Positions 1 to 6,348 of a stretch of DNA of 10,926 nt are shown here, one piece after another. Under the pieces are notes generated by a model, which did not search any database, was not told the origin of the DNA, and was given only the letters and a program-made list of their open reading frames with translations. The translations under genes and the position numbers were made by a program. The first letter of the stretch is position 1. Every line of letters starts with the position of its first letter. The stretch is from Kiritimatiellia bacterium (lineage in GTDB: Bacteria > Verrucomicrobiota > Kiritimatiellia > RFP12 > DVOR01). The DNA lies in the NCBI GenBank assembly GCA_017548245.1, contig JAFYMU010000190.1:1-10926 (forward strand), given 5' to 3'.

Positions 1-957
1 GCCAATATGGACGCCACCCTCGAAGCCGACTACTACAACTTCGAAATGGCCAAGAAGGACCTCGCCGCTATCAAGCCCGAACGTCCTGCAAATGCGCGCC
101 GTCCGCGTCCGGAAGTGCCGGCATTGGAAGGCTGGCCGTTGAAGAACGTCAAGCGTCAGGCAACGCAGGTGAACATGCCGGGCGGTTCGTTGACCTTCTT
201 CAAGATTCCTGCTGGTAAGTTCATCATGGGTGACGCCAAGGGTTATCGCGATGAAACCCCGCACGTGGTGGAAATCAAGAAGCCCTTCTTGATGGCCGAC
301 ATCGAATTGCCCTTGCGCAACTTCCTTGCGTGGAAGCCCAACCACTACAATGGCTTCATTGACGAACTCGGTAAGGACCACACCACTCCGGGCATCAACA
401 TCATGACCAATGAATGGTTCCCCGCTGTGCGTGTCTCTTGGCAGGAAGCTCAGGACTACTGCAAGTGGCTCTCCGAAAAGACGGGCCGTAAGTTCCGCCT
501 TCCCACCGAAGCCGAATGGGAATGGGCTGCTCGCGGTGGCACGGACACGCCCTTCTTCTGGGGCACCGAAAACGATGACTTCACCCCCTACGCCAACCTC
601 GCCGACAAGTCCCTCGACAAGTTGCCGAACCAGCGTCAGACGCTCAACTACTACCTCCGCGATATGCGCTTCGACGACCGTCGCATGACCTTGTCGATGA
701 CCGGTAAGAGCCGCGCCAACGCCGTTGGTCTTCAGGACATGATTGGTAACGTGGCCGAATGGACCCAGTCCGCCTACGCGCCCTATCCTTACGCCGATGA
801 CGCACGCAATACGCCGACCGCCAAGGATGAAGTGGTTGCACGTGGTGGTGCATGGGACCTCTTGCCACGCTTGAGCCGCGTCTCCATTCGTGTACCCTAT
901 CCGCAGTGGCAGCGCGTCGCCAACGTGGGTATCCGCCTCGTCTGCGAAGAAGAATAA
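1..957 (+). CDS. FGE/SUMF1-fold domain protein, 5' truncated by window edge
   Basis: The frame is open from the first base, so the ATG at position 7 is probably internal; no ribosome site or signal peptide is visible. Numbering from that ATG (316 residues), residues 1-50 are a charged linker. A formylglycine-generating-enzyme-type domain follows: IPAGKFIMG at 67-75, RVSWQEAQDYCKWLSE at 142-157, RLPTEAEWEWAARGG at 164-178, GNVAEW at 247-252, and the terminal VARGGAWD at 277-284 followed by GIRLVCEEE. In true aerobic FGE the region after the last RGG motif carries two copper-binding cysteines. Here there are none, and the only late Cys is three residues from the C terminus. A sulfatase-activating activity is therefore unlikely, and a non-catalytic binding or scaffold use of the fold is the inference. 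The family call is firm; substrate and role are unknown. The missing N terminus may hold a signal peptide or another domain. Confidence 0.85.
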   Translation, partial: ANMDATLEADYYNFEMAKKDLAAIKPERPANARRPRPEVPALEGWPLKNVKRQATQVNMPGGSLTFFKIPAGKFIMGDAKGYRDETPHVVEIKKPFLMADIELPLRNFLAWKPNHYNGFIDELGKDHTTPGINIMTNEWFPAVRVSWQEAQDYCKWLSEKTGRKFRLPTEAEWEWAARGGTDTPFFWGTENDDFTPYANLADKSLDKLPNQRQTLNYYLRDMRFDDRRMTLSMTGKSRANAVGLQDMIGNVAEWTQSAYAPYPYADDARNTPTAKDEVVARGGAWDLLPRLSRVSIRVPYPQWQRVANVGIRLVCEEE

Positions 958-982
958 GCGACACCCGCTTCATTCCAAACAC

Positions 983-1018
983 AAAGCCCCCGCTTGCACT
1001 GCAAACGGGGGCTTTTGT
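983..1018 (+). terminator. Intrinsic terminator after the FGE-like gene
   Basis: The arms AAAGCCCCCG (983-992) and CGGGGGCTTT (1006-1015) pair perfectly over 10 bp. An inner TTGC/GCAA helix (994-997 with 1001-1004) extends the stem across a single C/A mismatch, leaving a 3-nt loop. The stem runs into a T-rich tail (TTTTGTTT, to 1020). It lies 25 bp after the stop codon. The A-run on the left arm could also give weak termination on the other strand. Confidence 0.9.
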
Positions 1019-1068
1019 TTAACCTGACGTAAGGTTGAGCGCTCAATCAATAGCTCTTTTAGGGCGTT

Positions 1069-1177
1069 TCAAAAGCAGTGGAATTGCCGCTGCAATCGAA
1101 CCGCTTTTGACCATCAATCGAACTGCTTTTGACGAGCAATTGCAGTGCTTTTGCAGGGGCAATCCAAGTACTTTTCA
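1069..1177. repeat. Iteron-like cluster of 18-bp repeats, one inverted and four direct
   Basis: The core unit is CAATCGAACCGCTTTTGA. Direct copies lie at 1093-1110, 1115-1132, 1137-1154 and 1160-1177, with start-to-start spacing 22, 22 and 23 bp. The first two are nearly identical; the third and fourth are degenerate but keep CAAT and the CTTTT core. One copy lies in the opposite orientation at 1069-1086 (reverse complement CAATTCCACTGCTTTTGA) and can form a hairpin with the 1093 copy. A weaker resemblance begins at 1044. The spacing is about two helical turns, which would place bound proteins on one face. No replication gene is nearby, so an origin is not claimed. Confidence 0.65.
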
Positions 1178-1234
1178 AACGCGCCACTTCAATGCGCCAA
1201 GGTCGCCTGCAAAGCGACTTTTCAAGAAGGTCTA

Positions 1235-1262
1235 TTGACTCATTACGGAAATATGAGATCTT
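1235..1262 (+). promoter_or_regulatory. Weak candidate promoter ahead of the structured segment
   Basis: TTGACT at 1235-1240 is a good -35 match. GATCTT at 1257-1262, after a 16-bp spacer, is only a poor -10 match. It is listed because a start near 1269 would transcribe the folded segment that begins at 1275. On its own the match is not convincing. Confidence 0.2.
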
Positions 1263-1274
1263 AACACCCATCAA

Positions 1275-1431
1275 GCGCGTAACACTGAATCACCTGGCAA
1301 TTGGAGCCACTTCGCGGAGGTGTTACGCGCCTGTATTTTAAATGCCGACTGGCCAAGCAGAGCGTCCTCATTTGAGGCCATGTGATGAACGGAAACCTTC
1401 GACGCCCGTTCCGCAGCAGTCGGCATTTTTT
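1275..1431 (+). ncRNA. Candidate structured small RNA, two hairpin domains ending in a U-run
   Basis: Domain A: GCGCGTAACAC (1275-1285) pairs perfectly with GTGTTACGCGC (1320-1330), with an inner TGGC/GCCA helix (1295-1298 with 1306-1309). Domain B: AAATGCCGACTG (1340-1351) pairs perfectly with CAGTCGGCATTT (1417-1428). It encloses CCTCA/TGAGG (1366-1370 with 1373-1377) and GAACGG/CCGTTC (1387-1392 with 1406-1411), giving a multibranched fold. The right arm of B runs into six T residues (1426-1431), so B looks like a terminator on the + strand. No protein frame fits: frames here are short and lack ribosome sites. I do not recognise a known RNA class. Domain B could instead stop transcripts of the exporter gene from the right, but its minus-strand tail is only TTT. 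Confidence 0.4.
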
Positions 1432-1574
1432 GTGCCCATTGACAACGCTGAGAATGGTACTACGCAAACCACGCGATGCGTGAATGCGCCAATGATGTCG
1501 GAAAAACGGAACCAACGCGCGACATTACGCCCTTGAACGAGACATAACCCCAATTACGGCGTTTGCGGAAAACA
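1432..1574. other. Gene-free spacer with minor hairpins
   Basis: No supported gene. Two small inverted repeats are visible: CACGC/GCGTG flanking GAT near 1470-1482, and ATGTCG (1495-1500) with CGACAT (1520-1525). No clear intrinsic terminator directly follows the exporter gene that ends at 1575. Confidence 0.4.
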
Positions 1575-2213
1575 TCACGATGCGGAGGGTTCGCGGTTTG
1601 AATGTGGGCGGAGGTGAGTCCAGAGGACCCAGAGGGCGATGGCCGCAACGGCAATTGCGGCGCCTCGGGAGAGGTAGCATGCAGCTTGAGGTGTATTGTG
1701 AAGGAGGTGGGACAAGGTGCCACCCAGAAGAGCAATTGCGCCCATACCAACGATGACGCAGCCCATAAAGATTAAGCCCAAGAAACAAAGATAGGCGCCG
1801 CGGTGCGAACAACGTTCGGGCAGAAAGCGCGGCAAGAAGGCTAAGAAGAAGAGAATGACTTTGGGGTTCGAAAGGTTGAGGATCACCCCTTTAAGGTAAA
1901 ACCCGAAGAGCGAGTGCAACGACGCCTCTTGCAACGCGAGGCCCGCGTGCCACATCCCCCACGCAACCCAAAACAAATAGCCCGCGCCCAATAGCGAGAT
2001 GACATTGGCACTGCGCGGAAACTTTTCCAACAATACTGCGGCACCCAAAACCGCCAAGGTGATATGCACACAGAGACCGCTCACCAAGCCCGCCGTAACG
2101 GCCAACCCTGCCGTTGCACCAAAGGCGGCGGATTGCGCCAAGACAAAGCAGTTATCAGGGCCTGGCGCAAGGACCACGAGCAGACACGAACCCAGATAGA
2201 ACCACAGCTTCAT
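1575..2213 (-). CDS. LysE/RhtB-family amino-acid exporter
   Basis: The 212-residue protein is the usual size for this family of inner-membrane exporters, which expel amino acids or their analogues. The N terminus is a hydrophobic helix running into PGPDN (17-21), the family's Pro-Gly-Pro signature. Further hydrophobic segments lie at about 38-62, 70-90, 105-128, 143-165 and 183-200. YLFWVAW (79-85) and NLSNPK (113-118) are also typical. Substrate cannot be read from sequence; lysine, homoserine/threonine and other efflux all occur. It is the last gene of the minus-strand run, 14 bp after maf. AGGA lies about 11 bases ahead of the ATG, overlapping the region of the maf stop. The C terminus from about 201 is polar and short. 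Confidence 0.88.
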   Translation of the reverse strand: MKLWFYLGSCLLVVLAPGPDNCFVLAQSAAFGATAGLAVTAGLVSGLCVHITLAVLGAAVLLEKFPRSANVISLLGAGYLFWVAWGMWHAGLALQEASLHSLFGFYLKGVILNLSNPKVILFFLAFLPRFLPERCSHRGAYLCFLGLIFMGCVIVGMGAIALLGGTLSHLLHNTPQAACYLSRGAAIAVAAIALWVLWTHLRPHSNREPSAS

Positions 2214-2227
2214 CGTTTTTTCAATCC

Positions 2228-2806
2228 TTAGTGCATCTCTTTAGAGGAGAGATTCGCCTTCACCCAAGCCGAAACAATCGACTGCGGCAAGCCCATCACG
2301 TTAGTGTACGAACCAATGCGTTCGTGAATCAAGAGGTCACCGCATTCATTAATGTCATACGCGCCCGCACGATCCAACGGTTTCACGCGGTCCAAATAGT
2401 CCTGAACCGTTCCCAATCCATACTGCTTAAAGACGAGACTCGTGGCCTCAATGAAGAGTTCGGGATCGCGATGCCCCGGCTTCAAAAAGGCAACTGCCGT
2501 GTAAACAATCTGATTACGCCCCGAGTAGTCCAACAACCACGCCTGCGCCTCTTCATAGTCCCGCGGCTTTCCCAAGACCTTACCATTAAAAGAGACCACC
2601 GTATCGGCGGCAAGAATGACCGAACGCGGATAACGTTTGGAGACAGACAAGGCCTTCATGCACGCATTCTGCCCCACGGTTCCAACCGGATCCCCCGCCC
2701 TCACGCACTCCTTACAGGTCGCTAAATGCACCTCAAAGGGAATCTTCAAATGACGCAAAATCGCCTGACGGCGCGGTGAAGCAGAGGCAAGAATCAACTT
2801 AGACAT
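2228..2806 (-). CDS. maf: Maf/YhdE-type nucleoside triphosphate pyrophosphatase
   Basis: The 192-residue protein has the full Maf signature: LASASPRR (6-13), Lys51 in the NACMKA stretch, AADTVV (66-71) with Asp68 as the probable catalytic acidic residue, LGKPRD (78-83), DRAGAYDI (145-152) and GSYTNVMGLP (165-174). Family members hydrolyse dTTP, UTP or modified nucleotides to the monophosphate plus pyrophosphate, a cytosolic house-cleaning job. The DRAGAYDI plus GSY-NVMGLP combination is closer to the YhdE (dTTP/UTP) type than to YceF, but this is a judgement by eye. It starts 13 bp after the polyprenyl synthase stop, with only a weak GGG ahead of the ATG, so translation coupling is plausible. 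Confidence 0.92.
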   Translation of the reverse strand: MSKLILASASPRRQAILRHLKIPFEVHLATCKECVRAGDPVGTVGQNACMKALSVSKRYPRSVILAADTVVSFNGKVLGKPRDYEEAQAWLLDYSGRNQIVYTAVAFLKPGHRDPELFIEATSLVFKQYGLGTVQDYLDRVKPLDRAGAYDINECGDLLIHERIGSYTNVMGLPQSIVSAWVKANLSSKEMH

Positions 2807-2819
2807 AGCGGCGAACCCA

Positions 2820-3671
2820 TTAGATGAGGCGTGTTAAGAGCGATTCAGCGAAGGCCTTGAGCACGGTTGTATCGCCCGAAAACGCCTCCAATGCGCCAAT
2901 CGCAAGTTCCGTGTAAGCACGCGCCATGCGCTTAAGTTCCTCCGGATTGTTATTGCAGACGGCAAGCGCGTTAAACTCATTCCCCTCGTTCGCCTGATTC
3001 GCATCCAACAGGTCATCAATTAACTGAAACGCCATGCCCACATGGCGGCCATAAATATCCGCCGCACGAAACTCCTCAGCCGAACCACCCGCCGCAATCA
3101 CCCCCATGCGACACGCCGTTTCAATCAAGGCACAGGTCTTCCCAAAGTAAATCCGACACATCAACTCGGTGTCCCACTCTGCGGCAGGAATGCGCGTCGC
3201 ATCAATATCGGCCACCTGCCCATGAATCACCTCCGTCGCGGCACGCGTTAACTCGGGCAACAATTCCGCTGCCGATTCACACGCCGCGATACACGCAAAG
3301 GCTCGCGCCTGCAAGTAATCCCCAGCCAACACCGCCGTCGCTTCACCATACTTTGCCCACACCGTCGGCTGACCTCGACGCAACGAGTCATTATCCATGC
3401 ACGGCAAATCATCATGAACCAACGTATAACTATGCAGCAATTCAATTGCCAACGCCGCCTGCATCGCATCCTTCGGACGTGCATTCCCACACGCCTCTGC
3501 AAAGAGCAACGTCAACACCGGGCGAACGCGCTTCCCTCCTGCCGTCACAGCATGGCTCGAAGCCGCAAAAAACTCCTGCAAATAACCCTCTTCCGTTTCA
3601 AAAAACGTCTGTAAGGCGCCATCCATCTGACGTGCCTTATCCTTGAGGATTGCCTGAATATCAATTGTCAT
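2820..3671 (-). CDS. ispA: Polyprenyl (farnesyl/geranylgeranyl) diphosphate synthase
   Basis: It condenses isopentenyl diphosphate with allylic diphosphates to make C15-C20 prenyl chains. I place the start at 3671 (283 residues) because AGAGGG precedes that ATG at normal distance; an in-frame ATG at 3692 would add seven residues. Motifs in this numbering: GGKRVRP (45-51), first aspartate motif DDLPCMD (87-93) with the two-residue insert usual in bacterial enzymes, RRGQPT (98-103), FGKTCALI (176-183), and second aspartate motif QLIDDLLD (216-223). After the second motif the family normally has a GKxTYP-like stretch carrying a conserved lysine. Here it is replaced by a shorter Asn-rich stretch (about 225-243), an unusual variation. 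Product chain length is not deducible. Confidence 0.9.
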   Translation of the reverse strand: MTIDIQAILKDKARQMDGALQTFFETEEGYLQEFFAASSHAVTAGGKRVRPVLTLLFAEACGNARPKDAMQAALAIELLHSYTLVHDDLPCMDNDSLRRGQPTVWAKYGEATAVLAGDYLQARAFACIAACESAAELLPELTRAATEVIHGQVADIDATRIPAAEWDTELMCRIYFGKTCALIETACRMGVIAAGGSAEEFRAADIYGRHVGMAFQLIDDLLDANQANEGNEFNALAVCNNNPEELKRMARAYTELAIGALEAFSGDTTVLKAFAESLLTRLI

Positions 3672-3704
3672 CTCATTTCCCTCTCTAACCATAAAAACCC
3701 ATGA

Positions 3705-3755
3705 ATTCGCCCACCTCGTCGGCTCAACACACCTTTTAACCGACGAGGGGCGAAT
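3705..3755 (-). terminator. Long hairpin between leuB and ispA, possible terminator or attenuator
   Basis: The left arm 3705-3722 and right arm 3740-3755 form about 16 bp with a two-base bulge, around a 17-nt loop; the loop-proximal helix CCTCGTCGG/CCGACGAGG is unbroken. It begins 12 bp after the leuB stop and ends 33 bp before the ispA start. On the minus strand the run GGGTTTTTA comes about seven bases after the stem, so a partial terminator, attenuator or processing site fits. A full stop would leave ispA, maf and the exporter needing a promoter that I cannot see. Confidence 0.5.
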
Positions 3756-3767
3756 GCGAATGTAGCC

Positions 3768-4847
3768 TTATTCAGCCACAGCGGCGGCGATCATATCGCC
3801 CACCTGTTCCGTCGTGAAGCCCATCTCGTTGGCGAGCTGGCTCTTCATCTTCGGCGTCACGGAGGCAATTGCACGCGTAATGGCGTTAGCGGCCTCGGCT
3901 TCGCCCAAGTGTTCCAACATCATTGCGCCAGCGCCGATGGCGGCGATGGGGTTGATGGCGTGCTTACCCGTCCACATCGGAGCGGTGCCACCGATGGGCT
4001 CGAACATCGAGACGCCATTCGGATTGATGTTACCGCCCGAGCTCACGCCAAGACCACCCTGGGTGATTGCGGCCAAGTCGGTGATGATATCGCCGAACAT
4101 ATTTTCGGTAACAATCACGTCAAACATTTCAGGGCACGAGACCATGTAGAGCGTGGTGGCATCCACGTGGAAGTACTGACGTTCCACATCGGGGAATTCC
4201 TCGCCCACTTCTGCGAAGACACGGTTCCACAACTGATACATGTAGGTGAGCACATTCGACTTACCCACCAACGCCAAGGTGTTCTTTTCACCCACGCCGC
4301 GCGCCTTCTTACCATACTTGCGAGCATATTCAAAGGCAAAGCGAATGCAACGTTCCACCTGTTCGTAGGTGTAGGTCATCACCTGCGTTGCCACGGCATC
4401 CTTGGAGTCCGCACGCGAGATGCCGCCCATGCCCGTGTACAAACCGCCCGAGTTTTCGCGCACTACGCAATAATCGATATCTGCCGGCCCCTTATTCTTC
4501 AACGGGGTTTCCACGCCAGGATAGAGGCGAATCGGACGCAAGTTGATGTACTGGTCGAGTTCGAAACGCATCTTCAACAAGATACCCTTTTCCAAGATAC
4601 CAGGCGTCACGCGCGGGTCACCGATCGCGCCCAAGAACATCGCGTCAAAGCTACGGAATTCATTCAACACCGAGTCAGGCAAAATTTCGCCCGTGGCCAA
4701 ATAACGACCTGCGCCAACGTCATACGAGGTGGTATCCAACTTAAACCCGAAGCGACGTTCGGCGGCATTCAAAACCTTCAAACCTTCAGCAACGACTTCA
4801 GGACCGGTACCATCACCTGGCACCACGGCAATCTTATAGGACTTCAT
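3768..4847 (-). CDS. leuB: 3-isopropylmalate dehydrogenase-type beta-decarboxylating dehydrogenase
   Basis: The 359-residue length is normal for LeuB, which oxidises and decarboxylates 3-isopropylmalate in leucine synthesis. Visible features: VVPGDGTGPEV (8-18), LKMRFELDQYINLRP (91-105) with substrate arginines 94 and 104, VVRENSGGLYTG (128-139) with Arg130 and Tyr137, Lys196, Asp229, and the metal-binding stretch NMFGDIITD (249-257) with Asp253 and Asp257. Two cofactor-loop positions differ from well-studied LeuB: EPIGGTAP (283-290) has Gly where His is usual, and Met291 sits where NAD-specific enzymes have Asp. REN-S replaces the common REL-T. LeuB is still the best call; a relative acting on tartrate, isocitrate or homoisocitrate is possible. 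No leuA, leuC or leuD lies here. Its start overlaps the preceding gene by 14 bp. Confidence 0.82.
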   Translation of the reverse strand: MKSYKIAVVPGDGTGPEVVAEGLKVLNAAERRFGFKLDTTSYDVGAGRYLATGEILPDSVLNEFRSFDAMFLGAIGDPRVTPGILEKGILLKMRFELDQYINLRPIRLYPGVETPLKNKGPADIDYCVVRENSGGLYTGMGGISRADSKDAVATQVMTYTYEQVERCIRFAFEYARKYGKKARGVGEKNTLALVGKSNVLTYMYQLWNRVFAEVGEEFPDVERQYFHVDATTLYMVSCPEMFDVIVTENMFGDIITDLAAITQGGLGVSSGGNINPNGVSMFEPIGGTAPMWTGKHAINPIAAIGAGAMMLEHLGEAEAANAITRAIASVTPKMKSQLANEMGFTTEQVGDMIAAAVAE

Positions 4848-6330
4848 GTTTATTATTTCCTTCTTCTGTTAACAATGTATGCAACCGTGCCACGTCCAAG
4901 GCGCCCTCTTCGGCGGCCAATGCAATGCTTTGCACCAACAACGCCTCTACTTCAGTCGCTGAAACACGTGGAATACGGCTAACAAAAATTCGGTTGTGTG
5001 CGGTTCGTTCGGTCGTCTCCGCATCTAAATCCAATGACTCTTCCAGTTTTTCCCCTGGTCGAATCCCCGTAAAGACAATCTCAATATCGCGCCCTGGCTT
5101 CAGCCCCGAACGGCGAATCATCGTCTCCACCAATTGCGTCATCAACACTGGATGGCCCATATCCAAGACAAAGAGTTCGCCCCCCTTTGCCAAGGTCGCG
5201 GCCTGCAAGACCAAGCCCGAGGCCTCTGGGATCGTCATAAAGTAACGTTTCATGCGTGGGTCGGTAATCGTCACCGGCCCACCCTGCTGAATCTGACGGC
5301 GGAACTTCGGTACTGCCGAGCCCGACGAATCCAAGACATTGCCAAAGCGCACCGCGCAGAAACGCGTCTGGCTCTTCGCCGCCAAATCATGCACAAAAAT
5401 CTCGGCTAAGCGTTTGGTAATGCCCAAGACCGAGACCGGACGCACCGCCTTATCGGTTGACACCAAGACAAAGGTGCCCACCGCACTCGCTGCCGACTCC
5501 TCGGCCAAGGTTCGCGTGGCAAGGGCATTGTTTTTGAGCGCGGCGCACGGATTCTGTTCCAACATCGGCACATGCTTGTACGCGGCAGCATGCAAGACGA
5601 AATCAGGCTGATGGGTTCGCAACACCTGACGAATCCATCCACGATCACCACAATCCCCCACCAACGGCACCACCTGCGTCACCCCAGGTTGAATCAATTC
5701 TTCACACAACACATAGAGCGCGGCCTCGCTGATATCCACGAGCAAGAGCGTTTGGGGTTCGGCCGCCAAGACCTGACGCGACAACTCGCTACCAATCGAA
5801 CCACCCGCGCCCGTGATGAGCACCGTCTTCCCCTGCAACGCCTCACGTACACGCGGCGTATTCACCTCATTCACACTCCGCCCCAGCAAATCAGTCACCT
5901 CAATCGGACGCAATTGCAAACGGCTCATGTAGCGCAACGCCAACCACCCCAGCAACGTCAACGTTCCCGCCATCAACGTCACACTAATTGGCGGACGCAA
6001 CCAAATTGCCTCGGGCGAATTCCAAATCCAACGCATCACCAATTGCACCGTAACCATCACCGCCACAGCCCCCGCAAAACGCGGCAAGGACTTGAGCGTC
6101 ACGGTTCCCGAATGCACACGCAGACAGCCAAACAACACGAGTGCGCCCCAACCCACCAAGCACATCATAGGCATTCCCGTCAAGACAGGGATCCAACCAA
6201 AGACCGGTTCTTGGAAGTCAAAACGCAACAAAAAGGCGACCCAATAGGCCAACCCCAAGACAAGCGTATCCGCTAAAAAACGTTTCATTCGGAAAGTGGC
6301 GCATGCCTTACGGCGGCAACACCCACGCAT
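4834..6330 (-). CDS. FlaA1/CapD-type membrane nucleotide-sugar dehydratase/epimerase, short form
   Basis: Residues about 18-35, 46-69, 84-101 and 115-133 are hydrophobic, giving the four-helix membrane anchor of this family. The SDR domain follows: TGAGGSIGSEL (173-183), HAAAYKHVPMLEQNP (247-261), STDKAVRP (291-298), LGITKRLAE (302-310), RFGNVLDSSGS (328-338) and GIRPGEKLEE (422-431). Family members modify UDP-GlcNAc-type sugars for surface polysaccharide or glycan synthesis. The family's usual Tyr/Met of the active site is Leu302, with Lys306 kept. The Rossmann domain normally found between anchor and catalytic domain is missing: RPIEVTDLLGR (141-151) follows the last helix directly, giving 498 residues against roughly 600. 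The start is uncertain: ATG 6330 has AAGGAG 14 bases upstream, while ATG 6288 gives a more typical N terminus (MKRFLADTLVLG) but has no ribosome site. Confidence 0.88.
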   Translation of the reverse strand: MRGCCRRKACATFRMKRFLADTLVLGLAYWVAFLLRFDFQEPVFGWIPVLTGMPMMCLVGWGALVLFGCLRVHSGTVTLKSLPRFAGAVAVMVTVQLVMRWIWNSPEAIWLRPPISVTLMAGTLTLLGWLALRYMSRLQLRPIEVTDLLGRSVNEVNTPRVREALQGKTVLITGAGGSIGSELSRQVLAAEPQTLLLVDISEAALYVLCEELIQPGVTQVVPLVGDCGDRGWIRQVLRTHQPDFVLHAAAYKHVPMLEQNPCAALKNNALATRTLAEESAASAVGTFVLVSTDKAVRPVSVLGITKRLAEIFVHDLAAKSQTRFCAVRFGNVLDSSGSAVPKFRRQIQQGGPVTITDPRMKRYFMTIPEASGLVLQAATLAKGGELFVLDMGHPVLMTQLVETMIRRSGLKPGRDIEIVFTGIRPGEKLEESLDLDAETTERTAHNRIFVSRIPRVSATEVEALLVQSIALAAEEGALDVARLHTLLTEEGNNKHEVL

Positions 6331-6342
6331 TGCCGCCGCAAG
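6307..6342 (-). promoter_or_regulatory. Hairpin over the start region of the CapD-like gene
   Basis: Arms 6307-6319 and 6330-6342 pair over 13 bp around a 10-nt loop. The one A/C mismatch in the + strand becomes a U-G wobble in the minus-strand RNA, so the fold favours that transcript. It lies just after the ribosome site AAGGAG, which overlaps the preceding stop codon, and contains the AUG at 6330 at the loop edge. It may hinder initiation at 6330 or set which start is used. Confidence 0.45.
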
Positions 6343-6348
6343 TTCTCC

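Noticed and set aside
1069..1177. CRISPR array
   Set aside because: The 18-bp units are separated by only 4-5 bp, degenerate, and include an inverted copy. There are no spacers of normal length and no cas genes.
1035..1238. A 67-codon + strand frame over the repeat cluster
   Set aside because: The repeat period is not a multiple of three, there is no ribosome site, and it starts close after a terminator.
1275..1330. Integron attC site
   Set aside because: The ends GCGTAAC and GTTACGC come close to the R-box consensus (RYYYAAC/GTTRRRY) but miss it, pairing continues past the box without the expected unpaired spacer, and there is no integrase or cassette gene.
1019..1574. tRNA, tmRNA, 6S or SRP RNA genes
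   Set aside because: The folds seen do not match a cloverleaf or the landmark sequences of these RNAs as far as I can judge by eye.
3909..4982. A 357-codon open frame on the + strand opposite leuB
   Set aside because: It is antisense to the clear LeuB motifs, His/Arg/Thr-rich with no domain signature, and crosses a gene junction.
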